A stretch of DNA of 64,000 bases from JALYGJ01 sp963781705 (GTDB taxonomy: Bacteria > Chloroflexota > Limnocylindria > Limnocylindrales > CSP1-4). The position numbers and the translations under genes were made by a program. The notes beneath the pieces were generated by a model. That model searched no databases and was not told the origin of the DNA. It saw only the letters and a list, made by a program, of their open reading frames with translations. The DNA is taken from the NCBI GenBank assembly GCA_963781705.1, contig CAWAGP010000001.1, forward strand, positions 981,030 through 1,045,029, read 5' to 3'. Of the stretch, positions 17,981-26,927 are shown one piece after another (within the stretch, counting starts at the first letter, position 1; every line of letters starts with the position of its first letter).

Positions 17981-18937
17981 ATGAGCCAGCTGATCGAGTG
18001 CGTGCCTAACTTCTCGGAGGGCAGGCGGTCCCGCGTGGTCGACGCCATCGCCGGTCGGCTGGTCGCCACGGCTGGTGTGCAACTGCTCGATCGGACGTCT
18101 GACCGCGACCACAACCGCAGCGTGCTGACCGTTGCCGGGCCACCGGCCGCGGTGGAGCAGGCGATGGAGGCGGCCGTGCAAGAGGCGATCGCGCTCATCG
18201 ACATGACCCGCCACGAGGGGCAGCACCCGCGCATCGGCGCCGTCGATGTCGTGCCCTTCGTGCCGCTCGGCGACACGACCATGGAGCAATGTGTCGAGCT
18301 GGCGCGCCGGTTCGGCCGCACGGTCGCCGAGCGCTTCGACCTGCCCGTGTACCTCTACGCGCGCGCGGCCACGCGCCCTGATCGAGTGGTGCTCGCCGAC
18401 ATTCGCCGGCCCCAGTTCGAGGGCCTGCGCGACCTGATTGCAACCGATGAGTGGGCGCCCGACTTCGGCCCGCGCCGGCTGCACCCCACCGCCGGTGCGC
18501 TGGCCGTCGGGGCGCGGCCGTTCCTGATCGCCTACAACATCAACCTCGAGTCACCCGATGTGGAGCTCGCGCGCCGCATTGCGCGTGGGGTGCGCGAGAG
18601 CTCGGGCGGCCTGCCGCGCGTCCAGGCGCTGGGCATGTACCTGGAGGATCTCGGCTGCGCGCAGGTGTCGATGAACCTGCTCGACCACACCATCACGCCG
18701 ATGTGGCAGGCCTGGGAGGCAGTTGGCCAGATGGCCCGCGAGAACGGCGTGGAGATCCGCGAATTGGAACTTATCGGCCTCGCGCCGCTGGCGGCCCTGC
18801 TCGGGGTCGCCGATCACGCGGGAGTCGACGCGGCGCTGCCGCCCGAAGACCGCATCACGCAGGCGGCGCGCTGGCTCCACATCCGCGATTTCGAGCCGAG
18901 CATGGCGCTCGAGCTGCGCATGTCGTCCGGGACGTGA
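17981..18937 (+). CDS. ftcD: Glutamate formimidoyltransferase
   Basis: A 318-residue monofunctional protein, normal for a stand-alone formiminotransferase (about 300). It transfers the formimino group of N-formimino-L-glutamate to THF, giving glutamate and 5-formimino-THF. Family motifs: IECVPNFSEGR at the N-terminus, DHNRSVLTVAG, HEGQHPRIGAVDVVPFVP with the active-site histidine, and the PTAGALAVGARPFLIAYNINL block. It precedes hutI by 13 bp. The partner cyclodeaminase is the FTCD_C gene at base 1, so the bifunctional mammalian enzyme is split here. Confidence 0.96.
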   Translation: MSQLIECVPNFSEGRRSRVVDAIAGRLVATAGVQLLDRTSDRDHNRSVLTVAGPPAAVEQAMEAAVQEAIALIDMTRHEGQHPRIGAVDVVPFVPLGDTTMEQCVELARRFGRTVAERFDLPVYLYARAATRPDRVVLADIRRPQFEGLRDLIATDEWAPDFGPRRLHPTAGALAVGARPFLIAYNINLESPDVELARRIARGVRESSGGLPRVQALGMYLEDLGCAQVSMNLLDHTITPMWQAWEAVGQMARENGVEIRELELIGLAPLAALLGVADHAGVDAALPPEDRITQAARWLHIRDFEPSMALELRMSSGT

Positions 18938-18950
18938 CCGGGCCGGACCG

Positions 18951-20258
18951 ATGACGACGCCTGCCCGCCCGGCCCTGCTCGTGCACGGCGCGAGCGAGGT
19001 TGCAACCATGGCCGGCGGCGTCCGGCGCGGGGCCGGCCAGGCGGACCCCGCCCTGCTGCTCGACGATCCTGCGGTGGCGGCATACGAGGGCCGCATCGTG
19101 GCCATGGGCCAGTTGGCCGATGTCGAGCGCGAGCTCGCTGGCATGGGCATCGCCCAGCATGCGATCGCGCGCATCGACGCCCACGGCGGCATCGTCACCC
19201 CGGGCTTGATCGATCCGCATACTCATCTGCTGTTCGGAGGTACCCGCCAGGCGGAGTTGGAACTACGTCAGCGAGGCCTCGGCTACCTGGACATCCTGGC
19301 CGCCGGCGGTGGCATCCTGCAGACCGTCCGCGCGACGCGTGCGGCGACCGACGACGAGCTGCTGGCCAGCGGCCGCCGCTGGCTGGCCGAGATGCTCAGC
19401 CACGGCGCGACGACGGTCGAGGTCAAGTCCGGCTACGGCCTGGATACGCCCACGGAGCTGCGCCTGTTGTCACTTGCCGGTCAGCTCGGCGACGAGGGAC
19501 CGATCGAGTTGGTGCCCACGTTCCTTGGGGCGCACGCGGTCGGTCCCGAGTTTCGCGACCGAGCGGACGCCGCTGAGGCGTACATCGACAGCGTCATCGA
19601 GGAGCAGTTGCCGGCTGTTGTCGAGCAGGGCATCGCGAGTTCGTGCGATGTGTTCTGCGAGCGTGGTGTCTTCGGTGTGGGCAGCAGTCGCCGGCTATTG
19701 CGTGCGGCCCGGGACCGGGGCCTCGAGGTTCGGTTGCACGCCGACGAGCTCGCCGATTTGGGCGGCGCTGTGTTGGCGGCCGAGGCGGGCGCACTGTCGG
19801 CCGATCACCTCGGTGCCATTTCCGGCGCGGGCATCCGCGCGCTGGCTGCCGTGGCAGATGGTGAGCGACCGGTTGTTGCGACGCTCCTGCCGTTGACCAG
19901 CTTCTACCTCGCCGAGAAGCACTATGCGCCTGCGCGCCGGCTGATCGAGGCTGGCGTGCCGGTCGCCGTGGGTACCGACTTCAACCCGGGTACCTCGCCC
20001 GCGCCCAACGCCCTCCTCGCGCTCGCGTTCGCCGTCCATCGGCTGGGCCTGACCGCAGCCGAAGCACTCGCGGCACTGACCATCAATGCCGCAGCCGCGC
20101 TGGGCATGGAGCGTAGCCACGGCTCGCTGGAGGTCGGCAAACACGCCGACGTGGTCGTCTGGGATGTCGCCTCGGTGTCGCTGTTGCCTTACTGGCTGGG
20201 GGCTGGCTTGGCGCGCACGGTCATCAAGCGCGGCCGCGTCGTGTACCAGGCTCCCTGA
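18951..20258 (+). CDS. hutI: Imidazolonepropionase
   Basis: A 435-residue amidohydrolase starting at the ATG at 18951. It hydrolyses 4-imidazolone-5-propionate to N-formimino-L-glutamate, the substrate of the upstream ftcD product. The metal-binding DPHTHLLFGG motif is near residue 90, VEVKSGYGLD near 160, HADELADLGGA near 265 and GTDFNPGTSPAPN near 345; these match HutI rather than other amidohydrolases. With hutH, hutU and ftcD the route from histidine to glutamate is complete in this window. Confidence 0.96.
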   Translation: MTTPARPALLVHGASEVATMAGGVRRGAGQADPALLLDDPAVAAYEGRIVAMGQLADVERELAGMGIAQHAIARIDAHGGIVTPGLIDPHTHLLFGGTRQAELELRQRGLGYLDILAAGGGILQTVRATRAATDDELLASGRRWLAEMLSHGATTVEVKSGYGLDTPTELRLLSLAGQLGDEGPIELVPTFLGAHAVGPEFRDRADAAEAYIDSVIEEQLPAVVEQGIASSCDVFCERGVFGVGSSRRLLRAARDRGLEVRLHADELADLGGAVLAAEAGALSADHLGAISGAGIRALAAVADGERPVVATLLPLTSFYLAEKHYAPARRLIEAGVPVAVGTDFNPGTSPAPNALLALAFAVHRLGLTAAEALAALTINAAAALGMERSHGSLEVGKHADVVVWDVASVSLLPYWLGAGLARTVIKRGRVVYQAP

Positions 20259-20269
20259 GACTGCCGCCT

Positions 20270-20980
20270 TCAGCTGCGGTTGCGCGGCTCCAGCAGCACG
20301 ACGGTGGTTTCGCCGGGCAGCGACGATGAGGTGACCGAGAGTTTGGCCGCCGGTTCGCCGTGCTGGACGCTCATCTCGTGCAGGAATTTGGCGAGATCCG
20401 CGGCGCCGGCACCGGCGCTGTCGAGCGACATGGGCACGACCAGGTTGGCGTCGAACTGAGCCACCAGTTCCGCGCCACGCGCCGGTGCCAGGGACCCGCC
20501 GATGGGGACGCACACCACATCGACGGGGCCGATCTCATCCAGTTGTTCCTCGGTCAGCAGATGGCCGATGTCGCCCAGGTGGACCACGTGCAGCCCATCG
20601 AGCTCGTACACGAAACATGTGTTGGCGCCGCGCTCGCCGCCGAGGTTCTCGTCGCGGAACGTGCTGACACCGGTGATCAGGACCTCGTGTACCTCATACT
20701 CGCCCGGCGAATCGAGCAGGAAAGCATCTTCCAAGCTGGTCGGCACGCGCCGGTTCGAGCGGCTGCCGTGCGTCGGCGGCACCTTCGCTCGGCCACCGCC
20801 GCGAGGCGACTTGGTCTCGAGTCCAAGCGTGGCCTGATCGTCGGCGTGACTGTAGGTGATGATGTCGGCCGTCAGCCCACGACCGGTCGGGCCTACCAGG
20901 TGGGGATAGGCATCGGTCACCACGATGCCCTCGCGACCACGCAGGCGCAGGCAGGTGTCGCCAAATGAAACGATCTCCAC
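20270..20980 (-). CDS. Metallo-beta-lactamase-fold protein with a degenerate metal motif (UlaG-like)
   Basis: A 236-residue protein. The start EIVSFGDTCLRLRGREGIVVTDAYP and the later FVYELDGLHVVHLGDIGHLLTEEQL fit the UlaG/Lactamase_B_3 fold. The position of the normal HxHxDH motif reads YSHADDQAT, so most of the metal-binding histidines are missing; a basic, low-complexity insert (residues about 55-85) follows. It may therefore be a weak or non-catalytic member. It is convergent with hutI (11 bp apart). A T-rich-tailed hairpin (21044-21076) lies about 65 bp before its start. Confidence 0.78.
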   Translation of the reverse strand: MEIVSFGDTCLRLRGREGIVVTDAYPHLVGPTGRGLTADIITYSHADDQATLGLETKSPRGGGRAKVPPTHGSRSNRRVPTSLEDAFLLDSPGEYEVHEVLITGVSTFRDENLGGERGANTCFVYELDGLHVVHLGDIGHLLTEEQLDEIGPVDVVCVPIGGSLAPARGAELVAQFDANLVVPMSLDSAGAGAADLAKFLHEMSVQHGEPAAKLSVTSSSLPGETTVVLLEPRNRS

Positions 20981-21043
20981 CGGCGGATTGTCGCAGCGCA
21001 GGGCGGGTGGCCGCAGCCGCGCGGTGCACAGCCCACAAAAGAA

Positions 21044-21076
21044 ACGAGGGGCGCCTGCCCAATTGGCGCCCCTCGT
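21044..21076 (-). terminator. Strong hairpin with a minus-strand T-rich tail (intrinsic terminator)
   Basis: ACGAGGGGCGCC (21044-21055) and GGCGCCCCTCGT (21065-21076) form a perfect 12-bp stem with a 9-base loop. On the minus strand the stem is followed by TTCTTTTG, the usual form of a Rho-independent terminator; the plus strand has no T tract. No minus-strand gene ends immediately upstream (the nearest is argS, ending at 22577), so it may end an unannotated small transcript or act in the leader of the gene at 20270-20980. Confidence 0.65.
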
Positions 21077-21211
21077 TCCGAGGGAGGGAGAGGGAACGGG
21101 AAGCGATGCTTCACGGTTCCGCTGACTTGCAGACTAGGTGGCGAGCGTGAAGCCACCAGCCGCTAGGTGGTGAAGAAACGCACATCATTGGCGTGCTGCC
21201 ACAATCGGCTC

Positions 21212-22576
21212 ATGCCCGACCGCCTGCGGCAGCTCCTTGGTGCGCTGGCAATCGTCAGCATCGTCGCAGCGTGCGTCGATGTCACTGTCGTGCCCACGCC
21301 GCCGCCCGCATCGTCGCCCACCTCCAGCCATGAGCCGGCCACCGTGCAACCAGCCACCGTGCCACCGGCCACCGTGCCACCGGCCGCGACAGCCACGCCG
21401 GCCGTGTCGGCGTCACCAGGGCAGTCGAGCACGCCGGGCACCATCGATCCCGGTCTCGCCGCACAGATCGATGCGGTCACCAGCGCCATGCCGGCGATTC
21501 GCCAGCTCAGCGCGACGCACGAAGTGCCCTACGACTTCATCACACGTGAGCAATTCAGCAACGACCTCGTCGAGCTGAACAACCAGGACACGCCGCCTGA
21601 GGTCCAGGCGGCCGAAGAGCGCGCCCTCAAACATCTGGGCCTGCTGCCACCGGACGCCGACCTGCAGTCATTGCTCATCGACCTGTACAGCGCGGAGGTT
21701 GCCGCCTATTACCGGCCCGACACGAAGGCCTTCTACATCATCGGGCGGGGCCAGCCGTTCGGGCCGCTCGACAAGGTCACCGTCGCGCACGAATACACGC
21801 ACGCTCTGCAGGACATGCACTTCGACCTCGAGGGCACGCGCATCGCCGATCCGAGTGAAGGCGACGCCCAGCTGGCGCAACTGGCGATCATCGAAGGGGA
21901 CGCGACGCTGGCCTCGCAGCTGTGGATGGTGCAGAGCCTGACCACTGACGAGCTGTTGCAGATGCTCGGCGATTCGCTGGCGGAGCTCGACCAGAACCAG
22001 CTCGCGACGATGCCGCTGATCCTGCGCCGTGAGCTCGAGTTCCCATACACGGAAGGGTTCGCGCTGGTTAGCCAGCTGCAATCAGCGGGTGGCTGGGACG
22101 CGATCAACGCCGCGATCGTCACGCCACCGCCGTCGACCGAGCAGGTCCTTCACCCGGAGAAGTTCGGCGTCGACCAGCCAGTCGCGATCGACCTGCCGGA
22201 CCTCTCATCGACCCTTGGCGACGGTTGGTCACAGACCTACACGGAGACTTTCGGTGAGCTGGGCATCCAGGTCTTCGTGGCCGGCGGCGAGGCGCCCGAC
22301 ACGCTGCCCGGCCTGCCCGCCGACTGGCCGCACCAGGAGGATGCCGCGGGCTGGGGCGGCGACCGCCTGGCGATGTACGAAGGACCGGCCGGCGGCTGGG
22401 CAGTCGAGTGGCAGACGGCATGGGACACGCCGGCCGATGCCGACGAGTTTGCCAGCCGGGCGAACGAGCTGCAGCCGACATTGCAGGGCGTCACGGACAT
22501 CAGCACGCATGGGCAGCAGGTGACCGTGCTGCTCGGCAGCGACGCCGAAGTGTTGGCGCTGTTGGCGGCGGCCTAG
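21212..22576 (+). CDS. Exported lipoprotein zinc metalloprotease-like protein (HEYTH motif)
   Basis: A 454-residue lipoprotein from the ATG at 21212. The signal peptide ends in the lipobox VAAC, followed by a Pro/Thr/Ala-rich linker with three short TVPPA/TVQPA-type repeats. The zinc motif VAHEYTHALQD is near residue 190, and EGDATLASQLWM about 40 residues later supplies a plausible third ligand (Glu), a gluzincin-like layout. Such large extracytoplasmic HExxH lipoproteins are common in Chloroflexota and lack a known substrate. It is convergent with argS, with the stops adjacent. Confidence 0.82.
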   Translation: MPDRLRQLLGALAIVSIVAACVDVTVVPTPPPASSPTSSHEPATVQPATVPPATVPPAATATPAVSASPGQSSTPGTIDPGLAAQIDAVTSAMPAIRQLSATHEVPYDFITREQFSNDLVELNNQDTPPEVQAAEERALKHLGLLPPDADLQSLLIDLYSAEVAAYYRPDTKAFYIIGRGQPFGPLDKVTVAHEYTHALQDMHFDLEGTRIADPSEGDAQLAQLAIIEGDATLASQLWMVQSLTTDELLQMLGDSLAELDQNQLATMPLILRRELEFPYTEGFALVSQLQSAGGWDAINAAIVTPPPSTEQVLHPEKFGVDQPVAIDLPDLSSTLGDGWSQTYTETFGELGIQVFVAGGEAPDTLPGLPADWPHQEDAAGWGGDRLAMYEGPAGGWAVEWQTAWDTPADADEFASRANELQPTLQGVTDISTHGQQVTVLLGSDAEVLALLAAA

Positions 22577-24262
22577 CTACATCGACCCGGGCGCGGAGAT
22601 GCCCAGCAGGCCGAGCGCGCTGGCCAGCGTGGTGCGCGTCGCGTCGACCAGCGCCAATCTATTTGCGGAGGTCGACGGATCGGCCGGGTCGACGACGCGG
22701 CGGTCGCGGTAGTAGGCGTGAAAGCGGGTCGCGAGGTCCGTGGCGTAGGTCGTGATCGCCTGGGTTTCCCGGGCGTCGGCGGAATCTAGCACGATCTCCG
22801 GCAGGCGCAGCAGCTCCTTGGCCAGGGCGAGTGAGATGTCGTCATCAGCCAGTGAACCGGCCAGGGAGTCGGCCGTGGCGACGCCTTCGTCGTGCGCCTT
22901 GCGCAGGATCGAACTGATGCGCGCGTGCGCGTACTGCACGTAGTAGACCGGGTTCTCGTTCGACTGCTTGCGCGCCAGCTCGATGTCGAAGTCGATGCCC
23001 GTGGATGGTGCGCGCGAGGCGAAGAACCAGCGCGCCGCGTCGACGCCAACCTCGGCGAGCAGCTCATCGAGGGTGATGAATTCGCCCGACCGCTTGGACA
23101 TCGAGATCTCCTCGCCCGCGCGCACGAAGCGCACCCACGCGATCAGCAGCACGTTGACGGAGTCGCGCGCGAAGCCCATGGCTTGGGCGGCATTCTTGAG
23201 GCGCGCGACCGTGCCATGGTGGTCGGCGCCCCACAGGTAGAGCAGCTCGTCGAAGCCGCGGCTGAACTTCTCGGCCAGGTAGCCGATGTCGGCAGCGAAA
23301 TAGGTTGGCTCGCCGTTGGAGCGGATGACGACGCGGTCCTTGTCATCGCCATACGCCGTCGAGCGGAACCACAGCGCGCCGTCCTGCTCGTACAGGACGC
23401 CCAGCTCGCGCAACTGCGTGATCGTCCGTTCGACCCAGCCTTCCGAGTGCAGCGAGCCCTCCGACTTCCATAGGTCGAAATGGACGCCCAGCCGCTCGAG
23501 GCTGGCCTGGATGCCCGCCCTGACCTGCTCCGACGCCCAGCGTCCGACCACCCAACCGGCCTGCGCGTCATCCGCCACGGCCTGCTCCCACACGTCGGCC
23601 GGCACGTCGCGCGCCAGGTCCTGCACGTAGGCACCGTGATAGCCGTCCTCGGGCACCGGCTCGCCGCGCCTGATGGCGCGGATCGACAGGCCCAGCTTCT
23701 CGACCTGGGCGCCCGAATCGTTGAAGTAGTACTCGCGCGTCGGCTGGTGGCCGACTGCGGCGAGGACACGGCACAGCAGGTCGCCGACGAAGGCGCCGCG
23801 TGCATTGCCGATGGTCAGCGGGCCGGTCGGGTTGGCCGACACGAACTCGACGTTGATCCGCTGCGGACTTGCCGCCGGCGTTCGCCCGTAGTCGGGCCCC
23901 AGCCGGCGGATCGCGTCCACGCCACGTTCGACGTAGGCGGGCACGAGCCAGATGTTGACGAAGCCGGCGCCGGCCGCCTCGGCACGCAGCAGCAGGTCGT
24001 CGTCGGGGCCGGTGCCCAGATGCGCGACGAGTGCCTGAGCGATCTGTCGCGGCGGCCGGCGCAACGCGCCGGCCAGCTTCAGGGCAAGGTTCGTGGCGAA
24101 ATCGCCGTGCTCGGGCGCCGCGGGACGCACCACCTCGACGGCCGCAGCATCGACGTGCGCCTCACCGGGCAACTCCCCGGCTGACAGGGCGGCGGCCAGC
24201 GCAGCGGCGATGCGCTGCTGCACGAGCGCGCGGGTGGTTGGGGACGCGTTGCTCACCGACAC
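22577..24262 (-). CDS. argS: Arginyl-tRNA synthetase
   Basis: A 561-residue class I synthetase of normal length that charges tRNA-Arg. The N-terminal Add-1 domain is followed by FVSANPTGPL near residue 135. The HIGH-type motif normally found directly after reads TIGN here instead of HVGH. The KMSKS-type motif is present as ISMSKRSG near residue 385, and the C-terminal DALR domain is complete (YVQYAHARISSIL to the end). The degenerate HIGH motif is worth noting, though lineage-specific variants occur. It lies 31 bp after the MBL-fold gene on the same strand, probably the last gene of a tdh-kbl-HAD-MBL-argS transcript. Confidence 0.94.
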   Translation of the reverse strand: MSVSNASPTTRALVQQRIAAALAAALSAGELPGEAHVDAAAVEVVRPAAPEHGDFATNLALKLAGALRRPPRQIAQALVAHLGTGPDDDLLLRAEAAGAGFVNIWLVPAYVERGVDAIRRLGPDYGRTPAASPQRINVEFVSANPTGPLTIGNARGAFVGDLLCRVLAAVGHQPTREYYFNDSGAQVEKLGLSIRAIRRGEPVPEDGYHGAYVQDLARDVPADVWEQAVADDAQAGWVVGRWASEQVRAGIQASLERLGVHFDLWKSEGSLHSEGWVERTITQLRELGVLYEQDGALWFRSTAYGDDKDRVVIRSNGEPTYFAADIGYLAEKFSRGFDELLYLWGADHHGTVARLKNAAQAMGFARDSVNVLLIAWVRFVRAGEEISMSKRSGEFITLDELLAEVGVDAARWFFASRAPSTGIDFDIELARKQSNENPVYYVQYAHARISSILRKAHDEGVATADSLAGSLADDDISLALAKELLRLPEIVLDSADARETQAITTYATDLATRFHAYYRDRRVVDPADPSTSANRLALVDATRTTLASALGLLGISAPGSM

Positions 24263-24293
24263 GCTGAGCAGCCTAGAGCATTCGCCCGACGAG

Positions 24294-25040
24294 TCAGGCG
24301 ATGTCGACCACCAGCCCCGGTTCGGTCAGCGACACCGGTCCGGCGAAGCGGACCTGCGCGGCCCGCAGCGCACCGTCGCGGTCGCTGCGGTCCTGGATGT
24401 GGGTCAGCAGCAGTGTCCGTGCGTGGCGGGCCTGGGCCACGCCGGCCGCCTCGTCCGCGTTGAGATGAATGGCGTTGTCGTTGGGCCGTGTGCCGAGCGC
24501 CGCCTCGCACAGGAGCGTGTCGCCCGGCCGGACCAGCGGTTCCAGGTCGGCCGCCACGCCGCAGTCGCCCGAGTACACCAGGCCCGCGCCCTCACGGTCG
24601 CCGGGCGCCAGGCGGAAAGCGAACGAATCGGGGATATGCGTCACGTGGCGCGCCTCCACGGTCAGCCCGGCAACGCGGAAAGTGCCCGGCATGAGCGGGA
24701 TCGGAGCGAGGCGATCGAGGAAGCCGGTATGCGCCTGGAACGCGTCAAGGCGGTTGCCCAGGTCGGCCGGCGCGTGCAACTCAAGCGGATGCCCGTCGGT
24801 TGCCTCGTAGGTCAGGTAGTGGCGCAGTGGGATGAGGTCGACCAGGTGGTCGGCATGCAGGTGGCTGATGACAATGCCGTCGATCGTCTCGGGCGCGGCG
24901 TACTGCGCCAGCTCTGCGAACGCGCCCTGTCCGAAATCGAGCACGACGATCCGGCCGCCATGCTCGACCAGGTAGCACGACGAAGGATGGCCGCGCCGCC
25001 GCGTCCACGCGGCAGCGTCGCCGACCACCGTCAGGCGCAT
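24294..25040 (-). CDS. MBL-fold metal-dependent hydrolase (RNase Z-like)
   Basis: A 248-residue protein from the ATG at 25040. The motif SHLHADHLVDLIPLRHYL contains the intact HxHxDH zinc ligands; further ligands appear in HVTH, in YSGDCG and in LTHIQD. This arrangement is shared by RNase Z/ElaC-like and other arylsulfatase-type MBL hydrolases. Its length is shorter than RNase Z (about 300), and there is no exosite arm, so a hydrolase of unknown substrate is the safest call. It overlaps the HAD gene by ATGA. Confidence 0.86.
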   Translation of the reverse strand: MRLTVVGDAAAWTRRRGHPSSCYLVEHGGRIVVLDFGQGAFAELAQYAAPETIDGIVISHLHADHLVDLIPLRHYLTYEATDGHPLELHAPADLGNRLDAFQAHTGFLDRLAPIPLMPGTFRVAGLTVEARHVTHIPDSFAFRLAPGDREGAGLVYSGDCGVAADLEPLVRPGDTLLCEAALGTRPNDNAIHLNADEAAGVAQARHARTLLLTHIQDRSDRDGALRAAQVRFAGPVSLTEPGLVVDIA

Positions 25041-25711
25041 CAGCCGAGCTCCCCGCGCGCCGACCAGACCTCGTCGATGCGATCGCCGAACTCGGCGAGC
25101 GAGTTCACCACGAACGCCTCCGGCGGCGGCGCTCCGGGCGCGCAGAAGCCCCATGGACCGCGGCGCAGCCAGATGCTGCGCATGCCCGCCGCCAGCGCCG
25201 GCAGGACATCGTTGTCCAGTCGGTCGCCGACGTGCGCCACGGCGGCTGGATCGGTCGCACCGGTCAGTTCGAGCACGCGCCCGAAGAACAGCGGCGAAGG
25301 CTTGTGGACGCCCAGTTCGTCACTCATGGCCACGACATCGGCGTTGATCCCCAGCGCCTGCAGCTCGCCACTTCGGCGCAGGGGCTGATTGGCGACGATC
25401 GCGAGGCGGTAGCCGGCGGACCGCAGCCGGTCGATCGTCGGCAATGCGTCCGGGTACAGGTCGGCGGGGGTGAAGCCGCCGTACGCATCGTCGAACGCGG
25501 GCCTGAGCGAGTGCCAATCGGACCGACCAACGAGATCGAACACGCGCTGGTGTGGCTCGCCGTGGGCGATGACGGCGCCGAGCGCAGCCATGAAGGTGAG
25601 GCGCGGCAGTCGGAGCAGGTCGGCCCAGGTGCCCCACACACGCGTCTCGTCAATCAGCGTTTCGCCTACGTCGAGGCAGACCCAACGCTCGGCGGCCCCT
25701 GCGGCCGCCAT
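25040..25711 (-). CDS. HAD-superfamily hydrolase
   Basis: A 223-residue protein from the ATG at 25711. Motif I is CLDVGETLID (nucleophile Asp in DVGET), the central VANQ segment provides motif II, the Lys in VHKPSPLFF motif III, and VGDRLDNDV motif IV. These are complete, so it should be an active phosphatase of the HAD type; substrate unknown. It overlaps kbl (ATGA) and the MBL gene (ATGA), showing a tightly packed operon. Confidence 0.88.
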   Translation of the reverse strand: MAAAGAAERWVCLDVGETLIDETRVWGTWADLLRLPRLTFMAALGAVIAHGEPHQRVFDLVGRSDWHSLRPAFDDAYGGFTPADLYPDALPTIDRLRSAGYRLAIVANQPLRRSGELQALGINADVVAMSDELGVHKPSPLFFGRVLELTGATDPAAVAHVGDRLDNDVLPALAAGMRSIWLRRGPWGFCAPGAPPPEAFVVNSLAEFGDRIDEVWSARGELG

Positions 25712-26925
25712 CAGATCAGGCGCAGCTCGCGGCCAACCTCGGCGAATGCGTCCAGGCAGGTCTGCAGGTCGTCGCGGGTGTGCTCGCTCGACACGATCGT
25801 GCGCACGCGCGCCTTGCCGAGTGGCACGGTTGGATACACCACCGACGTGGCAAAGACGCCCTCCTCGAACAGGCGCGCCGCGAGCTGCTGGGCCTTGGCC
25901 TCGTCGCCGGCCATCACCGGCGTGATCGGCGTCTCGCTGATGCCGATGTCGAAGCCGAGCTCCTTGAGCCCCGACTTGAAAAAGCGCGTGTTGTCCCACA
26001 GCCGCTCGATCCGCTCGGGTTCGTTCTCCAGCACGTCGATGGCGGCGATGCAGGCTGCGGCGACGGCAGGCGGTTGAGAAGTCGAGAAGAGCAACGGGCG
26101 GCAACGCTGGATGAGGAAATCCTTGAGGTGCTGTCGGCCGGCGATGTAGCCGCCCATGACCCCGACCGCCTTTGACAGCGTGCCAACCTGGATGTCGACT
26201 CGGCCGTGCAGGTCGAAGTGGTCGACCGTGCCGCGTCCGTTGCGACCGAGCACGCCCGAGGCGTGGGCGTCGTCGATCATCACCGCTGCCTCATAGCGCT
26301 CGGCGACCTCGCAGATGCCCGGCAGGGGCGCGATGTCGCCGTCCATCGAGAAGACGCCGTCGGTGATGACCAGGATCGCCCGGTACGGCCCGTTCTTGCC
26401 ACCCTTCGCGCGCGCGTCGCGCAGCACCGACTCGAGCCCGTCCACATCGCGATGCGGGAAGACGGCCCGCGCGGCCTTCGACAGCCGCACGCCGTCGATG
26501 ATCGACGCGTGATTGAGCTCATCGCTGACGATCAGGTCGCCCTCGTCGGTTATCGCCGGGATCGTGCCGCTGTTGGCGGTCAGGCCCGACTGCAGGGTGA
26601 GGACCCCCTCGACGCGCTTGAAGTCGGCCAGGCGCCGCTCGAGCTCCTCGATCAGCTCGGTGGCACCGGCGATGGTGCGCACCGCCCCGGTGCCGACGCC
26701 GAAGCTGCGGACGGCGTCGAGCGCCGCCTCGACCAGCTTCGGATGCGTGGCCAGGCCCAGGTAGTTGTTCGATGACAGGCTGATCACCGGCCGGCCGTCG
26801 ACGATCGTGTGCGGCGCCTGCGCGCCGGTCATGATGCGCAGCGGGCGGTATAGGTTCTTGGCGCGCAGGTCGTCGAGTTCGGCGCCCAGGTAGGCCAGCG
26901 GATCGGCGGCGACGGCGTTGTGCAT
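25711..26925 (-). CDS. kbl: 2-amino-3-ketobutyrate CoA ligase (glycine C-acetyltransferase)
   Basis: A 404-residue alpha-oxoamine synthase. It splits 2-amino-3-ketobutyrate with CoA into glycine and acetyl-CoA, the step after threonine dehydrogenase. SNNYLGLATHPKL is near residue 55, DDAHASGVLGRNGRG near 220, and the PLP-lysine motif GTLSKAVGVMGGY near 250. Related enzymes (BioF, HemA, SPT) share the fold, but the gene lies 2 bp after tdh, which fixes the assignment. Length is normal (about 398). Confidence 0.95.
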   Translation of the reverse strand: MHNAVAADPLAYLGAELDDLRAKNLYRPLRIMTGAQAPHTIVDGRPVISLSSNNYLGLATHPKLVEAALDAVRSFGVGTGAVRTIAGATELIEELERRLADFKRVEGVLTLQSGLTANSGTIPAITDEGDLIVSDELNHASIIDGVRLSKAARAVFPHRDVDGLESVLRDARAKGGKNGPYRAILVITDGVFSMDGDIAPLPGICEVAERYEAAVMIDDAHASGVLGRNGRGTVDHFDLHGRVDIQVGTLSKAVGVMGGYIAGRQHLKDFLIQRCRPLLFSTSQPPAVAAACIAAIDVLENEPERIERLWDNTRFFKSGLKELGFDIGISETPITPVMAGDEAKAQQLAARLFEEGVFATSVVYPTVPLGKARVRTIVSSEHTRDDLQTCLDAFAEVGRELRLI

Positions 26926-26927
26926 CT

